From positions 1-52,343 of the forward strand of contig JASHOC010000032.1 of NCBI GenBank assembly GCA_030041305.1: 52,343 bases of DNA, given 5' to 3'. Below are positions 11,623-20,539 of the stretch, piece after piece. The translations under genes and the position numbers were made by a program. This DNA is from Acidobacteriaceae bacterium. Its GTDB lineage: Bacteria; Acidobacteriota; Terriglobia; Terriglobales; Acidobacteriaceae. The notes below the pieces were generated by a model, which saw only the letters and a list, made by a program, of their open reading frames with translations, searched no databases and was not told the DNA's origin. Position 1 is the first letter of the stretch. Every line of letters starts with the position of its first letter.

Positions 11623-12546
11623 CTAAAACGCAAAGCCGCAAACCACGGCGTAGCTGGGCGCGCCATTTTTCCAGCCGACGCTTAGACCTCCCAGAACTTT
11701 GGTTGGCTCTTCCGGCCGGGCAATGAACACGCCCAGGCCGCCTTCCTCATAGCGATCGACGTGCGCCACATTGAAGCGCGTGAAGAAATCGAAGTCGAAC
11801 CACGACGCCAGCTTGGGAATCACCACCGCATCGGTGTAAATGGGAGCCGCATACAACTTCTCATACGCGCCTAGGTAACCGCTGGTTTGATTCACCACTG
11901 AAAACGGAGAAAGCCCGGCGCCCGACTGCAGCACCGGCGTGTCAATCGTCACCGGCCTCAACTCGTCGACGTTATTGGTGCGCTGCACACCCGCCGCCGC
12001 GCCCAGAATCACGCCCGTCCCGGTTTCGCTGCTCAGATTGAGCAGGACGTTATATGCGGGCAGAATGCGGAAGCCATCGAAAAATTGCTTCACCGGTTCG
12101 GCGGAAGCGCTGGCGACAGTGGTGAACGTAGAACGCGTGTAGGAGAGCGCAACCAGCGCCCAGTCGTCGCGCAGATGGGTTTTGGGCGTTTGTGTGCTCA
12201 GATCGGCGAAGGGCGAGTGATACCCGAGGGAGGCCAGCACTCCAAACGAAGGCGGGGCGTTGCCTTTCTGAAACACCTGATTTTCCAGGCTGCTCGCCGG
12301 CTTTCCGAACACGTCGAAACCATATTCAAGCGACTTGGGGTTGAAGCCGTACTTGAGCGCTTTGCCCGCGCCCTCATGCAAATAGCCGGCGTCGAATTTT
12401 ACGTCGCTGACATTGAACACGATGCTGGCCTTGGCGTTGTTGAGAAAAACGCTGGTGTTTCCGTCCGCGGTTTGATAGGCGGACGTTTGCGCCCACACCC
12501 CCGCCGTCAGGCTTGCCGCAACGATCGACATGATCACGAGCCTCAC
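11623..12546 (-). CDS. Secreted protein of unknown function
   Basis: An ATG at 12552 sits only one to two bases from AAGGAGG; the GTG at 12546, seven bases away, is the better start and gives 307 residues. The N-terminus LVIMSIVAASLTAGVWAQ is a clear signal peptide with an AQ cleavage site. The mature part is rich in Ser, Gly, aromatic residues and short alternating stretches (VILGAAAGVQR, GGLSVGWKNGAP, SYAVVCGFAF) and ends in Phe, which suggests a beta-rich envelope protein, perhaps a barrel. It lies seven bases after a 104-residue gene and is surely co-transcribed with it. No family was recognised. Confidence 0.6.
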   Translation of the reverse strand: MRLVIMSIVAASLTAGVWAQTSAYQTADGNTSVFLNNAKASIVFNVSDVKFDAGYLHEGAGKALKYGFNPKSLEYGFDVFGKPASSLENQVFQKGNAPPSFGVLASLGYHSPFADLSTQTPKTHLRDDWALVALSYTRSTFTTVASASAEPVKQFFDGFRILPAYNVLLNLSSETGTGVILGAAAGVQRTNNVDELRPVTIDTPVLQSGAGLSPFSVVNQTSGYLGAYEKLYAAPIYTDAVVIPKLASWFDFDFFTRFNVAHVDRYEEGGLGVFIARPEEPTKVLGGLSVGWKNGAPSYAVVCGFAF

Positions 12547-12558
12547 AAACATTCCTCC

Positions 12559-12873
12559 TTACTTGAGCGTCACGTTGGCGGTGAAAATCGAAAGCATCTC
12601 TGGCGGAATCTTGTCTTCGTGCTTGAAATCGGTGGGATCGGCGCCAGGCGGGGTTTTGGGCGTGAATTTTATTTCCAGGGTCCACTTCGCCGCCGAAACC
12701 CCAACCGCCCGAAAATCCACCGGCGCGGGACTGGAGAGTTCCAGCTGCGCCGCGCCGGTCCACGCGCCGGAGGAGTCGCGCGCCATGTCAATGAGCTTGC
12801 CGTCAATCTTCAGAGAGACGTTCGTGGGTGGACTGCTGACGGAAGCCGAGATGTCATATTGGGTCATGTTCAC
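12559..12873 (-). CDS. Small beta-rich protein of unknown function
   Basis: This 104-residue frame starts MNMTQYDISASV. It is supported mainly by its tight spacing to the secreted protein gene downstream (the ribosome binding site AAGGAGG of that gene overlaps its stop region) and by strong codon bias. It has no signal peptide or membrane segment. Alternating hydrophobic stretches (VSLKIDGKLIDMA, WTLEIKFTP, SIFTANVTL) suggest a small beta sandwich. Function is unknown; a structural or chaperone role for the co-transcribed secreted protein is only a guess. Confidence 0.55.
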   Translation of the reverse strand: MNMTQYDISASVSSPPTNVSLKIDGKLIDMARDSSGAWTGAAQLELSSPAPVDFRAVGVSAAKWTLEIKFTPKTPPGADPTDFKHEDKIPPEMLSIFTANVTLK

Positions 12874-13229
12874 CTGTTCTCACGGTCAACGGGCTGGGGA
12901 AAATACCATCGCATCCTCGCGTCCGGCTCCGTCCGTTCACCGGGAATGTTCGTGACTAGACCCATTCGGGAATGCGCGGGTGACGTACGCCCTCAGCATG
13001 GTCGCTCTGAGTCGACGACCGGAATCGAAGCTTTTCCTCGTAGCGCCAGTAAAGCCGCTACGCCCATTACCTTCTTGTCAAATTTGTTGTTGTCAAGATC
13101 GCAGCCGGGAAGAAGAATGTCAAGACCTAATTCCGCCCGCCGCGCGGATGATGGCGGCCGTTGCAGCTAGAGACGGGCGGTTGAGTGCGCCGCCGAACCG
13201 GCTTCGCTTCGCTGTCGCTGCAGGATCGC
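12874..13229. other. 356-base gap without a convincing gene
   Basis: The gap holds a perfect 7-base inverted repeat, CGTAGCG (13039-13045) and CGCTACG (13056-13062), with a ten-base loop, lying downstream of hypB and upstream of the small unknown gene. No T-run follows. Several frames cross the region, but none has a ribosome binding site or family resemblance. Confidence 0.5.
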
Positions 13230-13922
13230 TCAGCTTGCTTGCGTCCGCTCGGCCTGGAGATACCCCAGCCACTTCTCCATGCCGGCGCCGGTCTTGGCGC
13301 TGGTTTCAAACACGCGGATGCCGGGGCGGATTTCATTGAGGTTGCGCAGGGCCAGTTCACGGTCGAAGGCGCAGGGTTCAGCAAGATCGATCTTGGTGAT
13401 CACGGCCGTGTCGGCAGAGTTGAACAGCGTGGGGTATTTGAGCGGCTTGTCTTCGCCCTCGGTCACGCTGAGCAGGGCCACGCGAATGCGCTCGCCCAGA
13501 TCGTAACTCGAAGGGCAAACCAGATTGCCCACGTTTTCGATGAAGAGGTAATCGAGCGCGGCAAGGGCCATGCCGTCCGCGCCGGCGGTTTCGCCCCAGC
13601 TCTCGAGATGCTTGCCGACCATCTCGGCGTCGAGATGGCAAATGCCATGGGTATTGATCTGCCGAACCGGCGCGCCGCTCGCGGCCAACCGCCGCGCGTC
13701 GTTGTCGGTTTCGAGATCGCCCACCAACGCGGCCGCGCGCGCGCCCGCTTCGCGCAGCTTCCGCAATGTCCATTCCAGAAAGGTCGTCTTGCCCGTTCCG
13801 GGACTCGAAACTAGGTTCAGCACCAGCACGCCGGCAGCAGAAAATCGGCTGCGCAAGCCCGCCGCCAGCTCGTCGTTTTTCTTCAGGATTCCCCGTCGCA
13901 GCTCCACAATGCGCGTGGTCAT
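13230..13922 (-). CDS. hypB: Hydrogenase/urease nickel-insertion GTPase HypB
   Basis: HypB is a GTPase that, with HypA, loads nickel into [NiFe] hydrogenase. GGGAAGG lies five bases before the ATG at 13922, which is preferred over the GTG at 13928; the protein has 230 residues. The P-loop SSPGTGKT is at 39-46, and metal-site motifs are ICHLDAEMV (Cys95, His96) and CPSSYDLGE (Cys136). The short N-terminus lacks both the CxxCGC high-affinity nickel motif and the His-rich stretch of some homologues. It follows hypA, separated by a phased octanucleotide array. No hydrogenase gene lies in the window, so the client enzyme must be elsewhere. Confidence 0.95.
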   Translation of the reverse strand: MTTRIVELRRGILKKNDELAAGLRSRFSAAGVLVLNLVSSPGTGKTTFLEWTLRKLREAGARAAALVGDLETDNDARRLAASGAPVRQINTHGICHLDAEMVGKHLESWGETAGADGMALAALDYLFIENVGNLVCPSSYDLGERIRVALLSVTEGEDKPLKYPTLFNSADTAVITKIDLAEPCAFDRELALRNLNEIRPGIRVFETSAKTGAGMEKWLGYLQAERTQAS

Positions 13923-13962
13923 TTTCACCTTCCCGTCTGACTCATTGCCTTCCAGCGGGCCC

Positions 13963-14058
13963 CGCTGACTCGCTCACTCGCTGATTCGCTGACGTGCCAA
14001 CTCGCTGGCTCGCTAACCTGCTAACCCGCTGACTCGCTCACTCGCCGGCTCGCTCGGC
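13963..14058. repeat. Twelve phased 8-base repeats across the hypA stop
   Basis: Twelve contiguous octads run in perfect register, beginning CGCTGACT, CGCTCACT, CGCTGATT, CGCTGACG and ending CGCTGACT, CGCTCACT, CGCCGGCT, CGCTCGGC; the consensus is about CGCTNACT. The array starts inside the last 14 codons of hypA, spans its stop at 14013-14015 and fills half the gap before hypB. Copies vary, so it is not a recent slippage product. Confidence 0.85.
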
Positions 14059-14411
14059 CCGTCCGGCTCTTCCAGCTCAATCGACTCAATCTCCAACTCG
14101 CGCCCTTGGCCCAGGTCCGCGGCCAGCTCGCCGCAACGCGGGCAGCGGAAGCTCTGCACGCCTTCGAGCTCCGCGTCTACGCCGCAGCCGGCGCAATGAA
14201 TCACGACCGGCATCATACGCACCACCAACTTCGCCCCGGTCAGGGGCGTCCCTTCCGTGGTAATCTCCCAGCAAAATTGCAGCGAGTCCTCAACGACCGC
14301 GGCCAGCGCGCCCACGCGCAGCCGCACCGCCGTGACGCGCGCGCCGGGATACGCAGCAGCCGATTCCGTGACTGCGTCCACGATGCTGGCCGCGATGGAT
14401 AGCTCATGCAT
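14013..14411 (-). CDS. hypA: Hydrogenase nickel-incorporation protein HypA
   Basis: This 132-residue protein begins MHELSIA, in which His2 with the N-terminus binds nickel. The zinc ribbon has Cys73, Cys76, Cys90 and Cys93 (CAGC and CPRC). HypA delivers nickel with HypB to the [NiFe] hydrogenase large subunit, and in some bacteria to urease. The family domain ends near residue 113. The tail PDGPSEPASERVSGLAG is encoded by an octanucleotide repeat array that also covers the stop, so the C-terminus is probably an extension without function. hypB follows in the same direction. Confidence 0.94.
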   Translation of the reverse strand: MHELSIAASIVDAVTESAAAYPGARVTAVRLRVGALAAVVEDSLQFCWEITTEGTPLTGAKLVVRMMPVVIHCAGCGVDAELEGVQSFRCPRCGELAADLGQGRELEIESIELEEPDGPSEPASERVSGLAG

Positions 14412-14698
14412 GGAAACTCAATTTTACGCCGCATGGCGCACGCCCGCCGCGCATAGCCGGCCTCAGATAGTGGGTTTGTCCGCAGGGTACGGGCTTCCAG
14501 TGAAGGGCACGGGCTTCCGTGAAGGGTACGGGCTTCAGCCCCCGAGGGAATGCGAAGTCAAACCGGCCCATTACCGGGCGCGGCGACGTCCGCAGAGACG
14601 GCGAACTAACAGAAACCCAGCAACGGCAGCGCCCCCGGTGTACACTTGCACTTCACGCAGAAAGATGGCTCAAGCTTCACGCGGAGATGGAAGCCGTT
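14412..14698. other. 287-base gap with repeats, leader of the S9 peptidase
   Basis: The gap contains three spaced copies of a short ACGGGCTTC-type repeat and one palindromic core (listed separately) at 14485-14548. The rest shows nothing recognised. Frames open through here belong to the S9 peptidase frame but precede its signal peptide and are unlikely to be translated. Confidence 0.5.
14485..14548. repeat. REP-like palindromic repeat cluster
   Basis: GGGTACGGGCTTCC, GGGCACGGGCTTCC and GGGTACGGGCTTCA occur in tandem at about 20-base steps and end in CGGGCTTCAGCCCCCGAGGG (14529-14548), whose GGGCT/AGCCC arms pair. Nearly the same core, CGGGCTTTAGCCCCTGAGGG, is found at 42398-42417. It is a dispersed intergenic repeat. 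Confidence 0.7.
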
Positions 14699-16939
14699 AT
14701 GCGCAAACTCGCCTTTCTACTTTTGGCTGGCCTCAGTCTTCTATGGATTCGGCCCTGCACCGCCCAGGAAAAGCCGTCCAAGCGCCCCATGACGTTCCAG
14801 GACATGATGAACATGAAGCGGCTCGTCGATACGGCGGTTTCTTCCGACGGCAAGTGGCTGGCCTATTCCGTCACCACCGTAAACCTCGACCAAAACACCA
14901 AGACAATGGAATTGTGGATGCAAGAGATTGCGGGCGGTGAACCCATCAGGCTGGCCGTTGGCCAGCCGGGCGACAGCGGCCTGCAATTTGCTCCCGATGG
15001 CAAGCGAATTCTGTTTTTGGGCGCGCGGTCAAGATCGGAGCAGGTGTGGATCGCCGACTTTGACCCGGCCACGGGTGCAGCCACCAACGCCCGGCGGCTC
15101 ACAAACATTGCCACCGGCGCCGACAACGCCATCTGGTCGCCCGATGGCCACTCCGTCGTTTTCGCTTCGGATGTGTATCCAGATTGTCCACCGATCACCA
15201 CGGCGGATTTTTCCACGGGCAACAGTTGCAACGCCGATCGCGACAAAGCCTTGGCCGCCAACCCAGTGAAGGCGCAGATTTTTACTCGCCTGCTCTTCCG
15301 CCACTGGGACCACTTCACAGGCGACAAACGGTCGCATCTGTTTCTGGCTTCTGCCGCTGACGGCGCGATGCGCGATTTGAATCCCGGCGATGTACACGAC
15401 GCGCCGCCGTTTTCGCTCGAAGGCGGAGGCTGCGGGTGCGCCTTTGCGCCCGACTCCAAAGAGCTGGCGTTTACCGAGAAAGATGTGCCCAACCCGGCGA
15501 TCTCGACCAATGCGGATATCTTTACACTCGATTTGACCGATCCCGCGGCGAAGCCGGTCAAGGTGAGCACGTCCTTGGGCGGGGATTTCGATCCGGCCTA
15601 CTCGCCGGATGGGAAATATCTTGCCTGGCGCTCGCAGGCACGCGCGGGCTACGAGAGCGACCGCTTCCGGCTGGTGCTCTACGACCGGGCGACGAAGACG
15701 ATTCGGGACTTGACGCCGAATTTTGAGAACTGGGTCGATGAATTTGCGTGGGCGCGGACATCCTCCAGGATTTTCTTTGTTTCTGGAGACAAAGGCGAAG
15801 AACCAATCTTCCGCCTTCAACTGAATACAAATATCAACCCTATCGTTCAGGTCACAGGGGCTGCAGAATTCTCGTCTCTCCACCCGCTTGCAGACGGCAA
15901 TACGGTTCTAGCCACGAGGATGTCAGTAGAATCTCCTTCGGAAGTGATTGAAGTTCATCCCGATCAGAAGCTTGACGTTGTGGACCCCGCCCCACAGCCA
16001 GGCATGGTGCTCATTCCGAAAAACATGCGTCCTTGGTGGCGTGGCTCTGGGGGTTGGGTAGCATGGCAAAGTGTGAGCGAGCCCGTCACCCATTTGAACG
16101 ACGCCCTCCTCGCCCAACTCGACCTTTCTCCCATGGAGCCCTTCTGGTTCACGGCCAGAGATGGAACCAAAGTCGAGGGCTTCCTCGTCAAGCCGCCTGG
16201 GTTCGATCCTTCCAAAAAGTATCCGGTCAAATTTCTCATTCACGGCGGCCCGCAGGGCGCTTGGGATGAGTCGTGGAGTTACCGCTGGAACCCGGAGCTG
16301 TTTGCCGCCAACGGCTATATCGTCGTCATGATCAACCCTCGTGGTTCCACCGGCTACGGTCAGGCGTTTATCGACGGCGTGAACAATGACAGGGGCGGCA
16401 AACCATATACCGACTTGATGGAGGGCCTCGACTACGCCGAGCAGCACTATCCCTTCATCGACAAAACGCGCGAGTGCGCGCTGGGCGCAAGCTACGGCGG
16501 CTACATGGCCAACTGGATCCTGGGCCACACCGGCCGCTTCAAGTGCATCGTTTCCCACGACGGCATGTTCAACGCCGAGTCGGCCTACGGCTCGACCGAG
16601 GAGCTGTGGTTCAACGAATGGGAGTTCCGCGGCAAGCCGTGGGATTACTATGGCAAGCCCGACAGCGAAGATCCCTTCCGCAAATGGTCGCCCTCGCTCT
16701 ACGCCAAAAACTTCAAAACCCCGACGCTGGTCATCCACAGTCAGCTCGATTACCGCCTGGATTTGAGCGAGGGCTTGCAGCTCTTCACCACATTGCAGCG
16801 GCTCGGCGTGCCCAGCAAGATGCTTTATTTCCCCGACGAAGGCCACTGGGTGCTGAAGCCGCAAAACTCCCAGCTCTGGTACAAGACGGTCAACGACTGG
16901 GTGGACGAGTGGACGAAAAAGACAGCCGCTAGCCGCTAG
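14699..16939 (+). CDS. Secreted S9 family peptidase (acylaminoacyl/dipeptidyl type)
   Basis: The ATG at 14699 begins MRKLAFLLLAGLSLLWIRPCTAQ, a clear signal peptide, with GGAAG five bases upstream; 746 residues. The middle is a WD40-like propeller (repeated SPDGK and APDSK blades, about 60-480). The C-terminal alpha/beta hydrolase carries Ser598 in GASYGGYM, Asp684 in HSQLDYR and His716 in DEGHW. Such enzymes cut short peptides in the periplasm, often after proline or from acylated ends. The stop lies within a heptanucleotide array that forms an inverted pair before recX. Confidence 0.92.
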   Translation: MRKLAFLLLAGLSLLWIRPCTAQEKPSKRPMTFQDMMNMKRLVDTAVSSDGKWLAYSVTTVNLDQNTKTMELWMQEIAGGEPIRLAVGQPGDSGLQFAPDGKRILFLGARSRSEQVWIADFDPATGAATNARRLTNIATGADNAIWSPDGHSVVFASDVYPDCPPITTADFSTGNSCNADRDKALAANPVKAQIFTRLLFRHWDHFTGDKRSHLFLASAADGAMRDLNPGDVHDAPPFSLEGGGCGCAFAPDSKELAFTEKDVPNPAISTNADIFTLDLTDPAAKPVKVSTSLGGDFDPAYSPDGKYLAWRSQARAGYESDRFRLVLYDRATKTIRDLTPNFENWVDEFAWARTSSRIFFVSGDKGEEPIFRLQLNTNINPIVQVTGAAEFSSLHPLADGNTVLATRMSVESPSEVIEVHPDQKLDVVDPAPQPGMVLIPKNMRPWWRGSGGWVAWQSVSEPVTHLNDALLAQLDLSPMEPFWFTARDGTKVEGFLVKPPGFDPSKKYPVKFLIHGGPQGAWDESWSYRWNPELFAANGYIVVMINPRGSTGYGQAFIDGVNNDRGGKPYTDLMEGLDYAEQHYPFIDKTRECALGASYGGYMANWILGHTGRFKCIVSHDGMFNAESAYGSTEELWFNEWEFRGKPWDYYGKPDSEDPFRKWSPSLYAKNFKTPTLVIHSQLDYRLDLSEGLQLFTTLQRLGVPSKMLYFPDEGHWVLKPQNSQLWYKTVNDWVDEWTKKTAASR

Positions 16940-16985
16940 CTTCTAGCTGCTAGCATGCTAAAGGCCAGAAGCTAGGAGCTGGAAG
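16926..16985. repeat. Opposed CTNCTAG heptad arrays after the S9 peptidase stop
   Basis: Phased heptads CCGCTAG, CCGCTAG, CTTCTAG, CTGCTAG run from 16926 to 16953, covering the last codons and stop (16937-16939) of the peptidase gene. After a short spacer the same unit occurs on the other strand (CCAGAAG, CTAGGAG, CTGGAAG, 16965-16985). CTAGCTTCT (16936-16944) and AGAAGCTAG (16967-16975) pair perfectly. The AGGAG of the likely recX ribosome binding site lies inside the right array. Confidence 0.8.
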
Positions 16986-17543
16986 CTGGCGCTGCGATCC
17001 AAAGCCGGGAAAACCAGGGCGCCGCTCGACGAGCCCGCCCTCTACAACTACGCTGTCAAGGCGCTCGGCCGCCGCATGCGCACTGAGGCCGAGCTGCGTC
17101 GTCTAATGCGCGCGCGCGTGGAGCCAGGCGAGCGCGGCGAGTCCATCGTCGCCGCCATCCTTTCACAGCTCAAAGAAAAACTCTATCTCGACGATCAGTC
17201 CTTTGCCGAGACGTATGCCCGGTTGCGGCAGGAAAACGAAAAGCTGGGCGCGCGCCGCGTCCGCCAGGATCTGCGGCAAAAGGGCATCCGCGCCGAGCTG
17301 GTCGAAGAAGCCGTGGACGCCCGCTACGGCGGCGCCAACGAGGAGGCCCTTGCCCGCGCCTATCTCGAGCGCAAGCGCCTCCGCAAACCCGAGAACGAAA
17401 AAGAGACCGCGCGCGTAATGCGCCGCCTGGTGGCGGCCGGCTTCTCGACGGGCGTGATCACCAGAATCCTGCGCCAATGGGACGTGCCGGACGAAGCCCT
17501 CGCCGCTCTCGACAATCTCGACGACGAGCCGCGCGAAGAGTGA
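16986..17543 (+). CDS. recX: Regulatory protein RecX
   Basis: RecX binds RecA filaments and limits recombination. From the ATG at 17076 the protein would have 155 residues, but the frame is open upstream and reads [29 protein letters not shown], matching the conserved first helical repeat of RecX, so the true start lies earlier. A stop at 16959 and the absence of ATG, GTG or TTG leave CTG at 16986 (or 16992); AGGAG at 16974-16978 is seven bases before it. Three-helix repeats follow ([43 protein letters not shown]). The family is clear; the start is inferred. Confidence 0.85.
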   Translation: MALRSKAGKTRAPLDEPALYNYAVKALGRRMRTEAELRRLMRARVEPGERGESIVAAILSQLKEKLYLDDQSFAETYARLRQENEKLGARRVRQDLRQKGIRAELVEEAVDARYGGANEEALARAYLERKRLRKPENEKETARVMRRLVAAGFSTGVITRILRQWDVPDEALAALDNLDDEPREE

Positions 17544-17587
17544 CGCCGCGGGTCTTTACCTCCGCTGCCAATTACACTAAGAAGGTC

Positions 17588-20539
17588 ATGCAATACCGGA
17601 CGGGAAATGAGATACGCGAGCTGTTTCTGCGCTTTTTTGAGACGCGACCGGACTGCGAGCACCGCCGCGTGCACTCGTCCTCGCTGGTTCCGGCCAACGA
17701 TCCCACGCTGCTCTTTACCAACGCCGGCATGAACCAGTTCAAAGACGTCTTTCTGGGCGCGGAGAAGCGCGATTATAAGCGCGCGACCACCTCGCAAAAG
17801 TGCGTGCGCGCGGGCGGCAAACACAACGACCTTGAAAACGTGGGCTTCACGCGGCGGCATCACACCTTTTTCGAGATGCTGGGGAACTTCTCGTTCGGCG
17901 ACTATTTCAAGCGCGAGGCGATCAAGTTTGCGTGGGAACTGGTGACCAGCGAAGAGTGGATGGGCATTCCCAAGGACCGGCTCTATGTGACCATTTTCGA
18001 GGGCGCGCCCGACTACGGTGTACCGCGAGACGATGAGGCCGAGCAGTATTGGATCGAAGCGGGCGTAGCGAAAGAGCGCATCCACGAGGGCGGACTCAAG
18101 GACAACTTCTGGCAGATGGGCGAGACGGGGCCGTGCGGGCCGTGCTCGGAGATTTTCTACGACATGGGGATCGAGGCGGCCGAGACGCCGGGCGTCGATA
18201 GACCTTTCGGTGAGGATGACGCGCGGTATGTCGAGATTTGGAACTTGGTGTTCATGCAGTTCGATCGCTTGCCAATAGTGGACAACGGCAAGACGCTAGG
18301 CTACACGCTTACACACTTGCCCAAACCCTCCATCGACACCGGCATGGGCCTGGAGCGCGTGGCCGCGGTGCTGCAAGGCAAGGTGAGCAACTTTGAGACG
18401 GATTTGTTCACGCCGCTCATCGCCCGCGCCGAGGAACTGACGGGCAAGCGCGTCAGCGAATCGGCCATCGAGCAGGAGAGCCGGACGGCGGACGACGAAG
18501 CGGCCAGCCTGCGCATCATCGCCGATCACGCTCGAGCCGCGACGTTTCTGATCAGCGATGGCGTGCTGCCCTCCAACGAAGGCCGCGGCTACGTGCTCCG
18601 CAAAATCATGCGCCGCGCCATTCGCCATGGCCGTCTGCTCGGCCAGGAAAAGCCGTTTTTGTTCGAGATGGTCTACGCTGTCCGCAATCTGTTGCAGGGC
18701 GCGTACCCGGAGCTGACCGATTCGGCCGCCCGCGTGGCAAAGGTTGTTGAGGCGGAAGAAAACCAGTTCGCGCGAGTGCTAGAGCTAGGTGCTAAAGAGT
18801 TCGAAGACTACCTCGGTGGGCTCACGGTGCCCGGAACGATTGCAATAGATCGACTGGTCAACGGAAAGCCGGAACTCGCAGATTTCCTACTAAAGGCCAC
18901 GTACGGACTTCTGAACGATGAAACCGCTTACCGCGCGGCTATTTTGTCTGAGGCGAGAAAACATGTTCTCCCGGGTGAATACGAGGGATTCAAGAAAGAA
19001 TATGAGGCCGCGGCCCCCGAACGCCGTGTTGTGTCGGGCAAACACGCATTTCATATTTTCGAAACCTTCGGTCTGCCGCTCGACTTCATGGTCGACGCAG
19101 CGCGCGACGCCGGCATCGCGTTCGACATGGAGGGTTTCGAGCGCGCCCGCGCCGAAGAGCAAGCCCGCGCCCGCGCCTCCTGGAAAGGCGGCAGCCAAAA
19201 AACCGCCAGCCCGGCGTTTCGCGACCTGCCCAAGACCGTCTTCGAGGGCTACCGGCAACTCACCTCGGCCAACTGCGAGGTTCTGGCGATCGTCAAAAAC
19301 GGAACCGGCGCGCCCGCGGCCGCAGCTGGCAGCGAAGCCGAAGTCGTGCTCGACCACACCAGCTTCTACGGCGACTCGGGCGGACAAGTGGGCGACACCG
19401 GCTGGTTCACCTCGACCGACGGCAACGAGACCATCGCCGAGATCACCGGCTGCGTCCTGCCGGTTCAAGGCGTCCGTGCCCATCGCGCCATCCTCAAGCA
19501 GGACCTTGCCGTCGGCGACCACGTGAACACGATTGTCGATGGGCAAAGGCGCGACGCGATTCGACGCAACCACACCGGCACGCACCTGCTGCATGCGGCG
19601 CTGCGCGAGGTGCTGGGCACGCACGTCAAGCAGGCCGGTTCGCTGGTGGCGCCGGACCGGCTGCGCTTCGATTTTTCGCACTTCGCCCAGGTGGCCGACG
19701 AGGAGTTGCAGGAGATCGAAGACATCGTGAACCGCGAAGTGCTCAAAAACGCGCGCGTGGAGACGCTCGAAGACGTGCCCATCGACGTGGCCGTCAACGA
19801 GCTGCACGCCATGGCGTTGTTCGGCGAAAAGTACGGCGACAAAGTGCGCGTGGTGAAGCTCGCCGACGGCTTCTCGACCGAGTTGTGCGGCGGCACGCAC
19901 ACCGCGGCCACGGGCGAAATCGGCCTGTTGAAACTCACCGGCGAGACCTCCGTCAGCTCCGGCGTGCGCCGCGTGGAGGCCATCAGCGGGCTGGGCTCGC
20001 TCGACACGTTCCGGCGTGACGCGGCGGTGGCGCACGTGGCTTCGCAAGTCGCGGGCGCCGCCGGCGACGCCAGCCTGGCCGATTCCCTCCGCGCACGGCT
20101 CGCCGCCCACGAGGACGAACTGAAGCGCCTGCGCCGCGAACTCGAAGAGATGCGCATGAAGTCCGCCGCCGGCGCGCTCGATGAAGCCATCGCCCGGGCG
20201 ACCGAAGCCAAGGGCGTCAAAGTGGTTACGCACCGCGCCGATCAGCTCGAGCGCGGCCAGTTGCGCACGCTGGTCGACAACCTGAAGCAGAAGGTGGGCG
20301 AGGGCGTGGTGGTGCTGGCTTCGGCGCAGCCCGAAGGCAAAGTGGCGCTCATCGCCGGAGTCACGCCGGGGCTCGTCAAGCGCATCCAGGCGGGCAAGCT
20401 GGTGGGCGCGGTGGCCAAGCTGGTGGGCGGCTCTGGCGGCGGCAAGCCGGAGATCGCCGAGGCCGGCGGCAAGGACCAGACGCAGATCGATGCGGCCATC
20501 AAAGCCGCGCCGGCAATCGTAGCGGATCTGCTCGGCTAG
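17588..20539 (+). CDS. alaS: Alanyl-tRNA synthetase with an extra insert
   Basis: AlaRS charges tRNA-Ala and edits Ser-tRNA. The ATG at 17588 begins [20 protein letters not shown], the family start; 983 residues, longer than the usual 870-900. The class II core shows [39 protein letters not shown] and [19 protein letters not shown]. The editing zinc site has [12 protein letters not shown] and CGGTH. The C-Ala domain ends the protein with a glycine-rich [15 protein letters not shown]. Between [16 protein letters not shown] and [21 protein letters not shown]. coli AlaRS has a few residues and this one about 65-70 more (roughly 405-478). It overlaps the 3' end of dxs by four bases. Confidence 0.97.
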   Translation: MQYRTGNEIRELFLRFFETRPDCEHRRVHSSSLVPANDPTLLFTNAGMNQFKDVFLGAEKRDYKRATTSQKCVRAGGKHNDLENVGFTRRHHTFFEMLGNFSFGDYFKREAIKFAWELVTSEEWMGIPKDRLYVTIFEGAPDYGVPRDDEAEQYWIEAGVAKERIHEGGLKDNFWQMGETGPCGPCSEIFYDMGIEAAETPGVDRPFGEDDARYVEIWNLVFMQFDRLPIVDNGKTLGYTLTHLPKPSIDTGMGLERVAAVLQGKVSNFETDLFTPLIARAEELTGKRVSESAIEQESRTADDEAASLRIIADHARAATFLISDGVLPSNEGRGYVLRKIMRRAIRHGRLLGQEKPFLFEMVYAVRNLLQGAYPELTDSAARVAKVVEAEENQFARVLELGAKEFEDYLGGLTVPGTIAIDRLVNGKPELADFLLKATYGLLNDETAYRAAILSEARKHVLPGEYEGFKKEYEAAAPERRVVSGKHAFHIFETFGLPLDFMVDAARDAGIAFDMEGFERARAEEQARARASWKGGSQKTASPAFRDLPKTVFEGYRQLTSANCEVLAIVKNGTGAPAAAAGSEAEVVLDHTSFYGDSGGQVGDTGWFTSTDGNETIAEITGCVLPVQGVRAHRAILKQDLAVGDHVNTIVDGQRRDAIRRNHTGTHLLHAALREVLGTHVKQAGSLVAPDRLRFDFSHFAQVADEELQEIEDIVNREVLKNARVETLEDVPIDVAVNELHAMALFGEKYGDKVRVVKLADGFSTELCGGTHTAATGEIGLLKLTGETSVSSGVRRVEAISGLGSLDTFRRDAAVAHVASQVAGAAGDASLADSLRARLAAHEDELKRLRRELEEMRMKSAAGALDEAIARATEAKGVKVVTHRADQLERGQLRTLVDNLKQKVGEGVVVLASAQPEGKVALIAGVTPGLVKRIQAGKLVGAVAKLVGGSGGGKPEIAEAGGKDQTQIDAAIKAAPAIVADLLG

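Noticed and set aside
13963..14058. CRISPR array at the octad repeats
   Set aside because: Units are 8 bases with no spacers and no cas genes in the window.
18890..20233. 447-codon frame antisense to alaS
   Set aside because: It mirrors the alaS codons, is rich in His/Arg/Gly and has no motif; alaS on the other strand is certain.
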